This document shows positions 38,309 through 47,180 of a stretch of DNA of 64,000 nucleotides, one piece after another; within the stretch, counting starts at the first letter, position 1, and each line of letters starts with the position of its first letter. Origin of the DNA: Chloroflexota bacterium (lineage in GTDB: Bacteria > Chloroflexota > Dehalococcoidia > UBA2979). The DNA lies in assembly GCA_016875635.1 (NCBI GenBank), contig VGPD01000003.1, positions 29,896 through 93,895 on the forward strand. The letters run 5' to 3'. The notes beneath the pieces were generated by a model. It did not search any database, was not told the origin of the DNA, and was given only the letters and a program-made list of their open reading frames with translations. The position numbers and the translations under genes were made by a program.

Positions 38309-39337
38309 ATGCCGCTGCCGTTGCCCACCCCCGCTCGCCATTGCCCGCGTTGCGGCGCCGCGTTCGCATCGCCGGCTGCCGGCGCACGCTGCACGACCGA
38401 GGGCTGCGGCTACGCCTGGTATCCGGACCCGAAGGTCGCGGTCGGCGTCGTCGCCGAACGGGACGGCCGCATCCTGCTCGTCCGTCGCAACCACGAACCC
38501 GCGCTCGGGCACTGGGCATTCCCCTCCGGGTTCGTCGACGCCGGCGAGGTCCTCACCGACGCCGGAAAACGCGAGACACGCGAAGAAGCCGGCATCGATG
38601 TCCACATCGACCGCCTGCTCGGAGTGTGGAGCGCGGCGGACGACCCGGTCGTCTTCGTCGCCTATGCCGGCACGCTCGCCTCCGGCGAACCAGTCGCCGG
38701 CGACGAGGCCATTGAAGTCGCCTTCTTCGACGCCACGGCGCTCCCGCCGCTCGCCTTCGAACACGACCACGAGGTGATCGATGCCTGGCGCGCCACTCGC
38801 GGCGACACCCTCACCGCTGCGCGCCCGATCTCCCTCCTCCAGCAGCGCGGCATTGAAGCGGAGGTGCTCGTCCCCCTCATCCGCCGCCTCGAATCCGAAC
38901 TCGGAGTCGAACGGGCCCACGCCATCGCCCGCGAGACGATCGAGGCGATCGCGCGGCAACAGGGCCGCGACGTGGCGGATGCCCTCGGTCGCGCCGACCT
39001 CCCCGGATTCGCCCACGTCAAAGACTCGTGGGGCGGCGCCGGTGGCGACCTCGCGATCGAGACGCTCCGGCAGGACGGCGAGCGGCTCGACTTCAACGTG
39101 GTCGGCTGCCGCTTCGCGGAGATGTACCGCCGCATGGGCGCGACCGATCTCGGATTCCTGCTCTCCTGCAGCCGCGACTTCGCCCTCTCCGAGGGCTACT
39201 CCCCGGCGCTCCACCTCGACCGCACGCAGACCATCATGCAGGGCTACAACTATTGTGATTTCCGCTATCGACTGGCGCAGACCACGCCGGTGCGCGAGGA
39301 TGCGGGCGGCGGGGAGGCCGTCCCCCCGACCCAGTGA
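38309..39337 (+). CDS. Zinc-ribbon NUDIX hydrolase fused to a C-terminal ATC (L-2-amino-thiazoline-4-carboxylate) hydrolase-like domain
   Basis: N-term CPRCGAAF...CTTEGCGY then NUDIX box GFVDAGEVLTDAGKRETREEAGI. C-term FNVVGCRFAEMYRRMGATDLGFLLSCSRDFALSEGYSPALHLDRTQTIMQGYNYCDFRY. Confidence 0.8.
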   Translation: MPLPLPTPARHCPRCGAAFASPAAGARCTTEGCGYAWYPDPKVAVGVVAERDGRILLVRRNHEPALGHWAFPSGFVDAGEVLTDAGKRETREEAGIDVHIDRLLGVWSAADDPVVFVAYAGTLASGEPVAGDEAIEVAFFDATALPPLAFEHDHEVIDAWRATRGDTLTAARPISLLQQRGIEAEVLVPLIRRLESELGVERAHAIARETIEAIARQQGRDVADALGRADLPGFAHVKDSWGGAGGDLAIETLRQDGERLDFNVVGCRFAEMYRRMGATDLGFLLSCSRDFALSEGYSPALHLDRTQTIMQGYNYCDFRYRLAQTTPVREDAGGGEAVPPTQ

Positions 39338-39409
39338 ACGGCCGGCGCACCCCCGCGCCACCCAGCGCTCTGGCCCGCGTGCAGGCCGGCACCCGAGGAG
39401 GGACGCTCG

Positions 39410-39745
39410 ATGGAAGTCACGATGGTGCTCACCGAACTCGGCAAGAAGTACCACGACGACATTCGCAAACTGCTCCGCGAGGCCCTCGCGGAAGCCGGCC
39501 TCCCCGACCAGACGGTCACGGAGACCATCATCCGCAACGACGAAGAGGCCCTCCCGGCCAAGTGCCTCGGTTCCCCGACGATCCGCATCGACGGCTTCGA
39601 CGTTGAGTACATGGAACGCGAACCAGACGAGCGGACCGCCGGCGTCCGTTACTTCAACACCATGGCCGGCTGGAAGCCGGTCCCCGAAAAAGGCATGCTC
39701 GTCCGCGCCCTCCAGCGCGCGAAGGAGCGCGACCAGGGCAGATAA
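39410..39745 (+). CDS. Thioredoxin-fold-like protein lacking a CxxC active site
   Basis: LREALAEAGL...LPAKCLGSPTIRIDGFDVE resembles the C-terminal half of thioredoxin-like GSPTxRIxG proteins. Confidence 0.5.
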   Translation: MEVTMVLTELGKKYHDDIRKLLREALAEAGLPDQTVTETIIRNDEEALPAKCLGSPTIRIDGFDVEYMEREPDERTAGVRYFNTMAGWKPVPEKGMLVRALQRAKERDQGR

Positions 39746-39764
39746 CCCTTCGCCGTGAGCCACC

Positions 39765-39799
39765 GACGGCCCGCCCACCCTCAAGGTCGGCGGGCCGTC
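39765..39799. terminator. 11-bp hairpin GACGGCCCGCC-N13-GGCGGGCCGTC
   Basis: Perfect inverted repeat just downstream of the 39410..39745 gene. Confidence 0.55.
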
Positions 39800-39964
39800 C
39801 TGTATCCGTGCGCATGCGCCACATCGAAATGGCCGCACGGCGTGGAGCGCTCGTCACGATGCGACCGTGGACCGACCAGACACCCACATCGATGACGTAC
39901 GCAATCGCGCCGTCGCCGCGCGCCCGCCTGCGCTACGCTGTCCCGCGCACCCCAGGGGGACGCC

Positions 39965-41041
39965 ATGAAGGTCGCCGTCGGCCTGCACCGCTACGCCATC
40001 GAGAACTGGCCCGAGGTCACCGCCTTCGCCCTCGAATCGGAACGGCTCGGCGTCGACTCCCTCTGGAGCGCCGAGGCATGGGCGCACGACGGCGCCACGC
40101 CGCTCGCCTACCTCATCGCCAAAACCACCACACTCAAGTTCGGCACAGGCATCCTCCAGGTCGGCACCCGCTCCCCCGCTCTCGTCGCGATGACCGCGAT
40201 GACCCTCGACTCCATGTCCGGCGGACGCTTCATGCTCGGCGTCGGCACCAGCGGCCCTCAGGTCATCGAGGGCTGGCACGGCATCCCGTTCCGCAAGCCG
40301 ATCCAGCACACGCGCGAGGTCATCGAAATCTGCCGTCGAGTCTTCAACGGCGAGACCGTCTCCTACGACGGCGAGTTCTACCACCTCCCCCTCGACCAAC
40401 AGCACGGCGGATCCGGCGAGGGCAAGGCACTCCGTTCCGGCGCGCCCGCGACGCCCCATCTCCCGATCTACATCGCCTCGCTGGGACCGAAGAACCTCGA
40501 ACTCACCGGCGAACTCGCCGACGGCTGGCTGGGCACCTCATTCCTGCCGGAGCACGCCGCCCAGTTCATCGACCCGATCCGCGAGGGCGCGCGCAAAGCC
40601 GGCCGCGACTTCTCCAGGATCGACATCGCCGTCGGTGGCACCGTCTGGTTCACCAGCGACGTCGAGAAAGCCGCCGAGACGCTGCGCCCCGGCCTCGCCT
40701 TCTCCCTCGGCGCCATGGGTTCGAAGCAACACAACTTCTACAACAACGCCTACTCGCGACAGGGCTACGCCGATGAGGCGAAAGAGGTTCAGCGTCTCTG
40801 GCTCTCCGGCAAACGCGACGAAGCCCGCGCCCGCGTCCCGCTGGAACTCATCATCGGCACGAACCTCATCGGCGACGAAGCCATGGTGAAGCAGCGCCTC
40901 CGCGACTACCGCGACGCCGGCGTCACCACCTTCCGCCCCGGCCTCCACGGCGACACCTTCGAGGAGCGCATGACCTCACTCGGCCGCCTGATGGACCTCG
41001 TCCACGAAGTCAGCACCGAAGGAACAAAGGCCGCGCGCTGA
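39965..41041 (+). CDS. LLM class (F420-dependent-type) oxidoreductase
   Basis: VTAFALESERLGVDSLWSAEAWAHDGATPLAYLIAKTTTLKFGTGI...GRFMLGVGTSGPQVIEGWHG. Confidence 0.88.
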   Translation: MKVAVGLHRYAIENWPEVTAFALESERLGVDSLWSAEAWAHDGATPLAYLIAKTTTLKFGTGILQVGTRSPALVAMTAMTLDSMSGGRFMLGVGTSGPQVIEGWHGIPFRKPIQHTREVIEICRRVFNGETVSYDGEFYHLPLDQQHGGSGEGKALRSGAPATPHLPIYIASLGPKNLELTGELADGWLGTSFLPEHAAQFIDPIREGARKAGRDFSRIDIAVGGTVWFTSDVEKAAETLRPGLAFSLGAMGSKQHNFYNNAYSRQGYADEAKEVQRLWLSGKRDEARARVPLELIIGTNLIGDEAMVKQRLRDYRDAGVTTFRPGLHGDTFEERMTSLGRLMDLVHEVSTEGTKAAR

Positions 41042-41059
41042 CCGCAGCGCTTTGTTTAT

Positions 41060-41656
41060 TCAGCGTGCGATCACGGCCATGCGGATCACCGTCCGCGTCC
41101 GCTCCGGCGGCACGCGGGCCGGATCGCTCAGGTAGACCTCGATGTGACGGCTGCCCGGCCGGTAGCCCGCCTCCCGGATGAATGCCATCAGTCCGTCGAT
41201 CGTCGGCTGCCCCTGGTCGAACGCGCCAATATGCATGATCCGGGCCTGCGCCCCGGACGGCAGCGCCGCCAGCTTCACCCGGTCCAGTAGCGGCGTCTCG
41301 GGATGCTTCTCCCGCGCGGCACGGATCGCCCGACGCAGAGCAGCCGTGTCCACGGCGTCCGGGACCGCGATCGAGGCCGTCCATCTCCAGTCTTCTGTCC
41401 CCTTGAAATCGGCGATCCGGAACACGGCCTCAGGCGGCAGCACCGGGTAGTCGAGCGACTGCTCCGCTCGGATCTGGAATTTCAGCGTGTACGCCACGGA
41501 GTAGAGCGTCGCGAAAATGGGCCCCATCGTCTCCGCCCCCGGCGGTCGGGTCTCGGCGATCGTGAGGGCACGACGCGGCGGCACTTCGATCAGGTCAGGC
41601 TTCTTGCGCGCCGTGTACAGCGGGGCCCATTCCTTCTTCAACTCCAGTCGTTCCAT
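41060..41656 (-). CDS. GyrI-like small-molecule-binding domain protein
   Basis: Starts MERLELKKEWAPLYTARKKPDLIEVPPRRALTIAETRPPG; C-term AYRPGSRHIEVYLSDP-type pattern. Confidence 0.75.
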   Translation of the reverse strand: MERLELKKEWAPLYTARKKPDLIEVPPRRALTIAETRPPGAETMGPIFATLYSVAYTLKFQIRAEQSLDYPVLPPEAVFRIADFKGTEDWRWTASIAVPDAVDTAALRRAIRAAREKHPETPLLDRVKLAALPSGAQARIMHIGAFDQGQPTIDGLMAFIREAGYRPGSRHIEVYLSDPARVPPERTRTVIRMAVIAR

Positions 41657-41873
41657 CGCTCAGGTCCTTCCGCGAGACTGGCGGATCTGCCGTGGATCTA
41701 CCTCAGAGTGCTGGCGCGGGGCACGGGGGTGACAGGGCTATTCGACCGCCATGGGCAGGGACGTTCGTCCGAAGTGCGGGCATGACCGGTCACGCCAGGC
41801 TGAGGCAGCCGACGCAGCCCGACTCACGCACCACCCTGAGCCGCACAAGGAACAAGGTCGGGCGAGGGAAGGC

Positions 41874-42359
41874 CTACGCCAGATGCGGTACCGGGCACGG
41901 CACGGCCTGCGCCGGCAGCGAATCCGCCACGGCACGCGCGACCACATCGAGGTCGACCGGGGCGAGGTGCGCCTGCGCCCATTCCATCAGCTCGCGCTCT
42001 TCCCAGCGGATGTGCGCCGAAAGCGCCGCGCCGAACCGCACCAAGATCCCCGCCCGCGTCGCGACATTCGATCCGCGCACCTCGGCCGCCAGGTCGGTGA
42101 GCTCTCGGTGCTCCCGCTGCGCCCGCCCCGCGAGCGCGAGGCCGCCCTCCTGTTTCGCCGCGAGCAACGGCAACAGCGCCCGCGCCTCGACGATCAGGTG
42201 TGGCGTCATCGCCTCGTCCCAGTAGCGCAGCACATCGCGGACGAGCGCCGAAGCCTCCCGCGGCTCCGCCGTCGCGAGTTCACGCTGGATGCGCAGCGCC
42301 AGTGTCAGCGCGTGGTGGTGGTCGCGCGAGAGCCGCGCGAGTCGTGCGTCACGAGTCAT
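41874..42359 (-). CDS. Hemerythrin-like domain protein
   Basis: LSRDHHHALTLALRI...HLIVEARALLPLL...EHRELTDLA...HIRWEERELMEWA. Confidence 0.8.
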   Translation of the reverse strand: MTRDARLARLSRDHHHALTLALRIQRELATAEPREASALVRDVLRYWDEAMTPHLIVEARALLPLLAAKQEGGLALAGRAQREHRELTDLAAEVRGSNVATRAGILVRFGAALSAHIRWEERELMEWAQAHLAPVDLDVVARAVADSLPAQAVPCPVPHLA

Positions 42360-42401
42360 GCGTATAGGCTACGGCCCGGCCACCGCGCACACTACTCCGC
42401 C

Positions 42402-43631
42402 TCACTCGGCGCGCAGTCGCACTCCGAGCACCCCGGCGAGCTCGATCAACGTCGGCGTCCCGGTCTCCCCGGCGACGCGGCCCTCCAGCAGCGCCCGGGC
42501 GAGGTCACTGACGACCTCAATCGCCTTCGAGGTATCGAGGTCGTCGTCCATCGCGGCCTGGAACGCGTTGCGGTACGGCTGCACCCGCAGCCGGTCGGGA
42601 GGCCCTCCGGGAGCGACCGCCGCACGCTCCAGCAGCCGCGCCGTCTCCTCGCTGCGCGCCAGCACGCCACGATCAAAGTCGCGGTCGTCGCGCCAGCGCA
42701 CCGCCAGCAGCGAGAGCCGGATACCGTTGCCCGTGTGCCCCTCGCCCAGCAGGTCGCTCACCTTCACCAGGTTGCCCAGCGACTTCGACATCTTCTGCCC
42801 GTCGAGGCCCATCGTGCCGTTGTGCAACCAGAATGCCGCGTACGGCGCCCGCCCGCTCGCCGCCTCCGACTGGACGATCTCGGAGTCGTGGTGTGGATAG
42901 CGGAGGTCCTTGCCTCCACCGTGGATGTCGATCTGCTCGCCAAGATGGCGACACGCCATCGCCGAACACTCGATGTGCCAACCGGGCCGGCCCGCGCCCC
43001 ACGGCGAGGCGAAGGTCGCGCCCTCGTCCGGACACGGCTGCCAGACCAGGAAGTCGAGCGGGTTCCGCTTCAGATGCTGCGGCTCTTCCGGCATCGAGTC
43101 GCTCTTGAAGTCGAGCAACGCCTGTCCGCTCAGGCCCGCGAGCACCCCGAAGTGGGGGGTCCGTGTGACGTCGAAGAAGACGTAGCCGTCGCGCTCGTAC
43201 GCGAAGCCCTTGTCGATCAACCGCTGCACCGTCTCGATGATCTCGGGGATCGTCTCGGAGACGCGCGGGTAGGCGTCCGGCTGGAGGACGTCCAGCGCGC
43301 TCATCTCGTCGAGGTAGATCTGCTGGTTCCGGTCGGTCAGTTCGCGGATGGTCATCCCCAGCCGCCGCGAGACCCGGACCATGTCGTCATCTACATCCGT
43401 GATGTTCTGGACGTGACGCACCTCGTACGCGTTGAACTCCAGCCACCGACGGAGCGTGTCGAACGCAACATAGACCAGGGCGTGTCCCAGGTGACCGACG
43501 TCGTACGGGGTGATGCCGCACACATAGATCGAGACGGTGCGGTCCTCGCGCGGGACGAACCGCTCGACTCGCCGGGTGAGCGAGTTGAAGAGACGCAGGT
43601 TGTCGTACGGAAGCGGCTGGAGCACGCGCAC
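42402..43631 (-). CDS. Short cysteinyl-tRNA synthetase-like ligase, closer in motif spelling to MshC
   Basis: 409 aa; YVCGITPYDVGHLGHALVYVAFDTLRRWLEF...VQNITDVDDD, GWHIECSAMACRHLGEQIDIHGGGKDLRYPHHDSEI, KMSKSLGN; no long C-terminal domain. Confidence 0.8.
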   Translation of the reverse strand: MRVLQPLPYDNLRLFNSLTRRVERFVPREDRTVSIYVCGITPYDVGHLGHALVYVAFDTLRRWLEFNAYEVRHVQNITDVDDDMVRVSRRLGMTIRELTDRNQQIYLDEMSALDVLQPDAYPRVSETIPEIIETVQRLIDKGFAYERDGYVFFDVTRTPHFGVLAGLSGQALLDFKSDSMPEEPQHLKRNPLDFLVWQPCPDEGATFASPWGAGRPGWHIECSAMACRHLGEQIDIHGGGKDLRYPHHDSEIVQSEAASGRAPYAAFWLHNGTMGLDGQKMSKSLGNLVKVSDLLGEGHTGNGIRLSLLAVRWRDDRDFDRGVLARSEETARLLERAAVAPGGPPDRLRVQPYRNAFQAAMDDDLDTSKAIEVVSDLARALLEGRVAGETGTPTLIELAGVLGVRLRAE

Positions 43632-43722
43632 CTCGTCAGGTGGTTGCCAGGTGGCCGCTCGGGCACCTCAATGGCGGCGGGATCGTAGCACCGACAGGCC
43701 GCCCGATAGGCGGATGAGACGA

Positions 43723-43752
43723 ACACACCCCCGGCGGTCGCCGGGGGTGTGT
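43723..43752 (-). terminator. 13-bp hairpin ACACACCCCCGGC-GGTC-GCCGGGGGTGTGT
   Basis: Perfect inverted repeat just downstream of the histone-like gene on the minus strand. Confidence 0.6.
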
Positions 43753-43780
43753 CGTGTCCAGGGGGCTCGAGTGGTTCTTG

Positions 43781-44116
43781 TTACTTCTTGGCGGCGGGCT
43801 TGCGCGCCGCCGGCTTCTTCGCCGCCGCCTTTTTGGCGGCTGGCTTCTTCGCGGCGGGCTTGCGCACCGCCGGCTTCTTCGCTGCCGCCTTCTTGGCGGC
43901 TGGCTTCTTCGCGGCGGGCTTGCGCACCGCCGGCTTCTTCGCCGCGGCCTTCTTGACGGCGGGCTTCTTGGCCGCCGGCTTTCGGGCCGCTGTCTTCTTG
44001 ACCGCAGTCTTCTTCGCGGCCGGCTTCTTGACTGCCGGCTTCTTCGCAGCCGGCTTCTTCGCGGCCGGCTTCTTGGCTGCCGGCTTCTTGGCAGCGGGCT
44101 TTTTCGCAGTGACCAT
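43781..44116 (-). CDS. Lysine/alanine/proline-rich histone H1-like DNA-binding protein
   Basis: Whole protein is AKKPA-type pentapeptide repeats (MVTAKKPAAKKPAAKKPAAKK...). Confidence 0.8.
   Translation of the reverse strand: MVTAKKPAAKKPAAKKPAAKKPAAKKPAVKKPAAKKTAVKKTAARKPAAKKPAVKKAAAKKPAVRKPAAKKPAAKKAAAKKPAVRKPAAKKPAAKKAAAKKPAARKPAAKK
43799..43978. repeat. Three tandem ~60-bp repeats inside the H1-like gene
   Basis: TGCGC(A/G)CCGCCGGCTTCTTCGC... recurs with exact 60-nt period at 43801, 43861 and 43921. Confidence 0.75.
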
Positions 44117-44207
44117 CAGTTACACCTCACCGTCACGAGGCCCCGGACGAACGAAATGCTAACACGAATGTGCGTAGTGACAATATTTTCTCGAGTCAAA
44201 ACCGGAA

Positions 44208-44224
44208 AAAAGTTGACAACTTTT
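44208..44224. promoter_or_regulatory. Palindrome AAAAGTTG-A-CAACTTTT upstream of the H1-like gene
   Basis: Perfect 8-bp arms in an AT-rich island. Confidence 0.4.
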
Positions 44225-44368
44225 CCCCCGCCCCCTTACCCCGTCTCCCCGCCTCACCAATGTCGATCATCCGGCACCGCGATCGAATCGCTCGCACGAT
44301 CGTGGGTCTCGATCCCGACTCGCAAACACACACTGCTCGCATGACACACGCTGCGTAGACTCGACTGC

Positions 44369-44890
44369 ATGGCTGACGACACACACACCGAGATCGACGA
44401 CCGTGCATTCTTCGAACGCGTCGACCCGTGGCTCGCGCTGCAGGATGGCCGCCGTCAACTCGTCGAGGCGATCGAAGCATGCGACTCCCGCGCGGGCTTG
44501 CGGATGCTGGCGATCCCGGAATTCGCCAGCCTGGGCGAGAGCACCGGCTCACTCAACGCGCTGCTGCTCGCGCACGCCGCACACGACCGGGCGCACGCCG
44601 CGTTCTTCGCTTCGCTCAATGCCGGGGACGGCGGACGCACGTCGACACCAAATGCCACGGCAATCGCCGATGACTGGTCGAGTGTCCGCGCTGAGGTCGA
44701 CCTCGCGCGTCGGGTGATGCTCGAATCTGCCGCGACCCTTGATCCGGAATACTGGGAGCGACCGCTGCTCCCGCCATGGGAGGGCGGCGAACAAGAACAC
44801 CTCGCCTCCCTGTTGATCGTCCGCGCGATGTGCGACGGCATCCTGGCCGCCGCCATTGCGGCGCTCACTTCCGAGGTCACCGCGCCGTAG
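44369..44890 (+). CDS. DinB-like helical-bundle protein, tentative
   Basis: All-helical composition, LNALLLAHAAHDRAHAAFF; -10-like TAGACT 7 nt before the ATG. Confidence 0.45.
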   Translation: MADDTHTEIDDRAFFERVDPWLALQDGRRQLVEAIEACDSRAGLRMLAIPEFASLGESTGSLNALLLAHAAHDRAHAAFFASLNAGDGGRTSTPNATAIADDWSSVRAEVDLARRVMLESAATLDPEYWERPLLPPWEGGEQEHLASLLIVRAMCDGILAAAIAALTSEVTAP

Positions 44891-44951
44891 CCCGCCGTAT
44901 GGCATCGCGCGGTAGCATCGGGCGGCAGCGGTAACAGGGGGGACACGACGA

Positions 44952-45704
44952 ATGCGGATCGCACGAGTGCAGTTTGAAGGTGGCATCTACACGGCACGCA
45001 TCGAGGGGGAGACGGCCCACCTCCTCGAAGGGGATCTCTTCGACCGGCCCATCGAGATGGGTCGCGCGGTGCCGCTGGCCCAGGTCCGGTTGCTCGTCCC
45101 GAGTGTTCCGACGAAGGTCGTCGCGATCGGCATCAACTACAAGAGCCACGCCGGAGAGCGCCCGGCACCCGGCGAACCCCAGGGATTCCTGAAGGCGCCG
45201 TCCTCCCTCATCGCGCAGGGAGAGGCGATCGTCCTCCCCCCGGACAGCACGAACGTCCATATGGAGGCTGAGGTCGTCGCCGTCATCGGCCGGCGCGCAC
45301 ACGCGATCAGCGAGGCCGAAGTGGACGCGCACGTCTTCGGCTACACCGCCGGCAACGACGTCTCCGAGCGTGACTGGCAGAAAAGCGACCTCCAGTGGCT
45401 CCGCGCAAAGTCCAGCGACACATTCACCGCCGTCGGGCCCTGGATCGAGACCGACCTGAAGCCCGAGGCGATCACTGTCGCCGGCCGCATCAACGGGCGC
45501 GTCCAGCAGGAGTCCGACACCAGCCTGCTCATCCACTCCGTCCGTAAGTGCATCGCCCACATTTCCCGCTACGTCACACTCGAACCGGGCGACCTGATCT
45601 TCACCGGCACGCCCGGCCAGACCGCCGCGATCGTGGACGGCGATGTGTGCGAGGTCGAGGTGGGCGGCGTCGGCGTCCTGCGCAACCCCGTGCGACGGGG
45701 ATAG
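44952..45704 (+). CDS. Fumarylacetoacetate hydrolase (FAH) family protein
   Basis: VVAIGINYKSHAGE, MEAEVVAVIGRRAHAISEAEVDAHVFGYTAGNDVSERDWQ, GDLIFTGTPGQTA. Confidence 0.92.
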   Translation: MRIARVQFEGGIYTARIEGETAHLLEGDLFDRPIEMGRAVPLAQVRLLVPSVPTKVVAIGINYKSHAGERPAPGEPQGFLKAPSSLIAQGEAIVLPPDSTNVHMEAEVVAVIGRRAHAISEAEVDAHVFGYTAGNDVSERDWQKSDLQWLRAKSSDTFTAVGPWIETDLKPEAITVAGRINGRVQQESDTSLLIHSVRKCIAHISRYVTLEPGDLIFTGTPGQTAAIVDGDVCEVEVGGVGVLRNPVRRG

Positions 45705-47164
45705 TGACGGACGTGCCGCGCCCGCTCCGCGTCGCCGCGCTGCAACCCCGGACCTTCGAGGCGGGCGACCATGCTCGCGCATGGGAATCGCTGCTCGCCC
45801 GCGTCGATCAGTCGATCGAGGGACACGCGCTTCTCGTGTTGCCGGAGGCTGCGATCCCGGGGTGGGCGTTGCTCTCCCGCGACGCGGTCGCGGCACTCGC
45901 GCTGCCGCCCGAGGATGTCTGGCTCAGTGCGCTCGCCGAGCGGTCTCACCGCACCCGCTGCGCGATCGCGGCAGGGCTCGTGCGACGCGACGCGGACGGC
46001 GCCCTGCGCAACGAGCTCGTCCTCTTCGGGCCGGACGGTCGCGAACTCGCGCACGCCGGCGAGCGCACGGCCTCGGGCTGGTTCTCGCGCGGGCGTGGCC
46101 CGGCCGTTGCCGAGATCGGAGGCCTGCGCATCGGCCTCATCGTCGGCCGCGACCTCGCCCGCCGTGACCTGACCCGCGGGCTCGCGGGCGTCCACCTGCT
46201 GATCGCCGCTGCCGCCCCGCGCGACGCCGGTCGCGTCCCCGGCGCGGAGGCGAGCCTTGAGTCCGCCCTCCTCGCGGCGCGTGCCGCGCTGCTCGGCGCG
46301 TGGGCGATCGCCGGAGGCAAATCGGGAAGCGAGGGTGGCCTGCTGCGCTACGCGGGAAGCGCAGGCGTGATTGACCCGGCAGGACAGTGGAGCGTGCGCG
46401 CCCCCGCTGACGGACCCGGCATCGTATCCGCCGAGATCGACATCGACGCCGCGCCCGGGCCAGCCCTCGACTTCGCCATGCTGCCCGCGAGCGACACGAC
46501 TGCCGCGACCCGCGAACCAGTGCGTGGCCAGGTGGCGGCGGTCGCCTTCGACCCGCTCCCCTCCGCCGTCAAATCGACCGAACGCCTGCGCACGCTCGTG
46601 CATGCAGCAGTCGCCTCGGGCGCACGGCTCGTCGTGTTGCCTGACCTCGCCGGCACCGAGCCGCGCGCCGTCACCGCGACCGAGACACTCCCGTTCCTCA
46701 AAACACTGAGCACCGAAACCGGCGCCACGATCTTCGCCGGGCTGGCCGAACGCGCCGACGGCGTCACATACAAGACCACATACGCCGTCGAAGGCGGCGA
46801 GGTCCTCGCCACGCACCGGCAGTCCGTGCTCGACCGGGATGAACGTGCCGCCGGGTTCCGTGCCGGAGGACAGGCCCCCTCCGTCGTCCACACCGCACAC
46901 GGCGCCGTCGGCTTGCTGTGCGGCGCGGAAGGACTTGCCGTCGCCGCACCCGCCGGTGCCAGCGTGGCGGTGTGGTGCGCCGGGGACGCTGCTGCGCCCG
47001 TGGGCGGCACGGCACGCGCCATCGCCATCGAAGACGGCGTTGCCGTCGTGGCCGCTGGATCGACTTCCCGTGCCGGGGGCGCCTTCGTCATCGATCCCTC
47101 GGGGCGCATGCTGGGTGCAACACCCCCGGGCGAAGCCCTCGTGGCGACGGCGCGGCTGCCCTAG
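45704..47164 (+). CDS. Tandem carbon-nitrogen hydrolase (nitrilase superfamily) protein, degenerate active sites
   Basis: Two nitrilase-like repeats (LLVLPEAAIPGW...IGLIVGRDL; LVVLPDLAGTEP...VGLLCGAEG). GTG overlaps the upstream TAG. Confidence 0.7.
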   Translation: MTDVPRPLRVAALQPRTFEAGDHARAWESLLARVDQSIEGHALLVLPEAAIPGWALLSRDAVAALALPPEDVWLSALAERSHRTRCAIAAGLVRRDADGALRNELVLFGPDGRELAHAGERTASGWFSRGRGPAVAEIGGLRIGLIVGRDLARRDLTRGLAGVHLLIAAAAPRDAGRVPGAEASLESALLAARAALLGAWAIAGGKSGSEGGLLRYAGSAGVIDPAGQWSVRAPADGPGIVSAEIDIDAAPGPALDFAMLPASDTTAATREPVRGQVAAVAFDPLPSAVKSTERLRTLVHAAVASGARLVVLPDLAGTEPRAVTATETLPFLKTLSTETGATIFAGLAERADGVTYKTTYAVEGGEVLATHRQSVLDRDERAAGFRAGGQAPSVVHTAHGAVGLLCGAEGLAVAAPAGASVAVWCAGDAAAPVGGTARAIAIEDGVAVVAAGSTSRAGGAFVIDPSGRMLGATPPGEALVATARLP

Positions 47165-47180
47165 CGCGGACGGCGCGGCT

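Noticed and set aside
43749-44344. Plus-strand ORFs of repeated GFFAAGFL / RRRLLRGRL across the AKKPA gene, resembling a membrane repeat protein
   Set aside because: Complement of the lysine-rich repeat gene; the minus-strand AKKPA protein is the recognisable product and has a sensible start and downstream hairpin.
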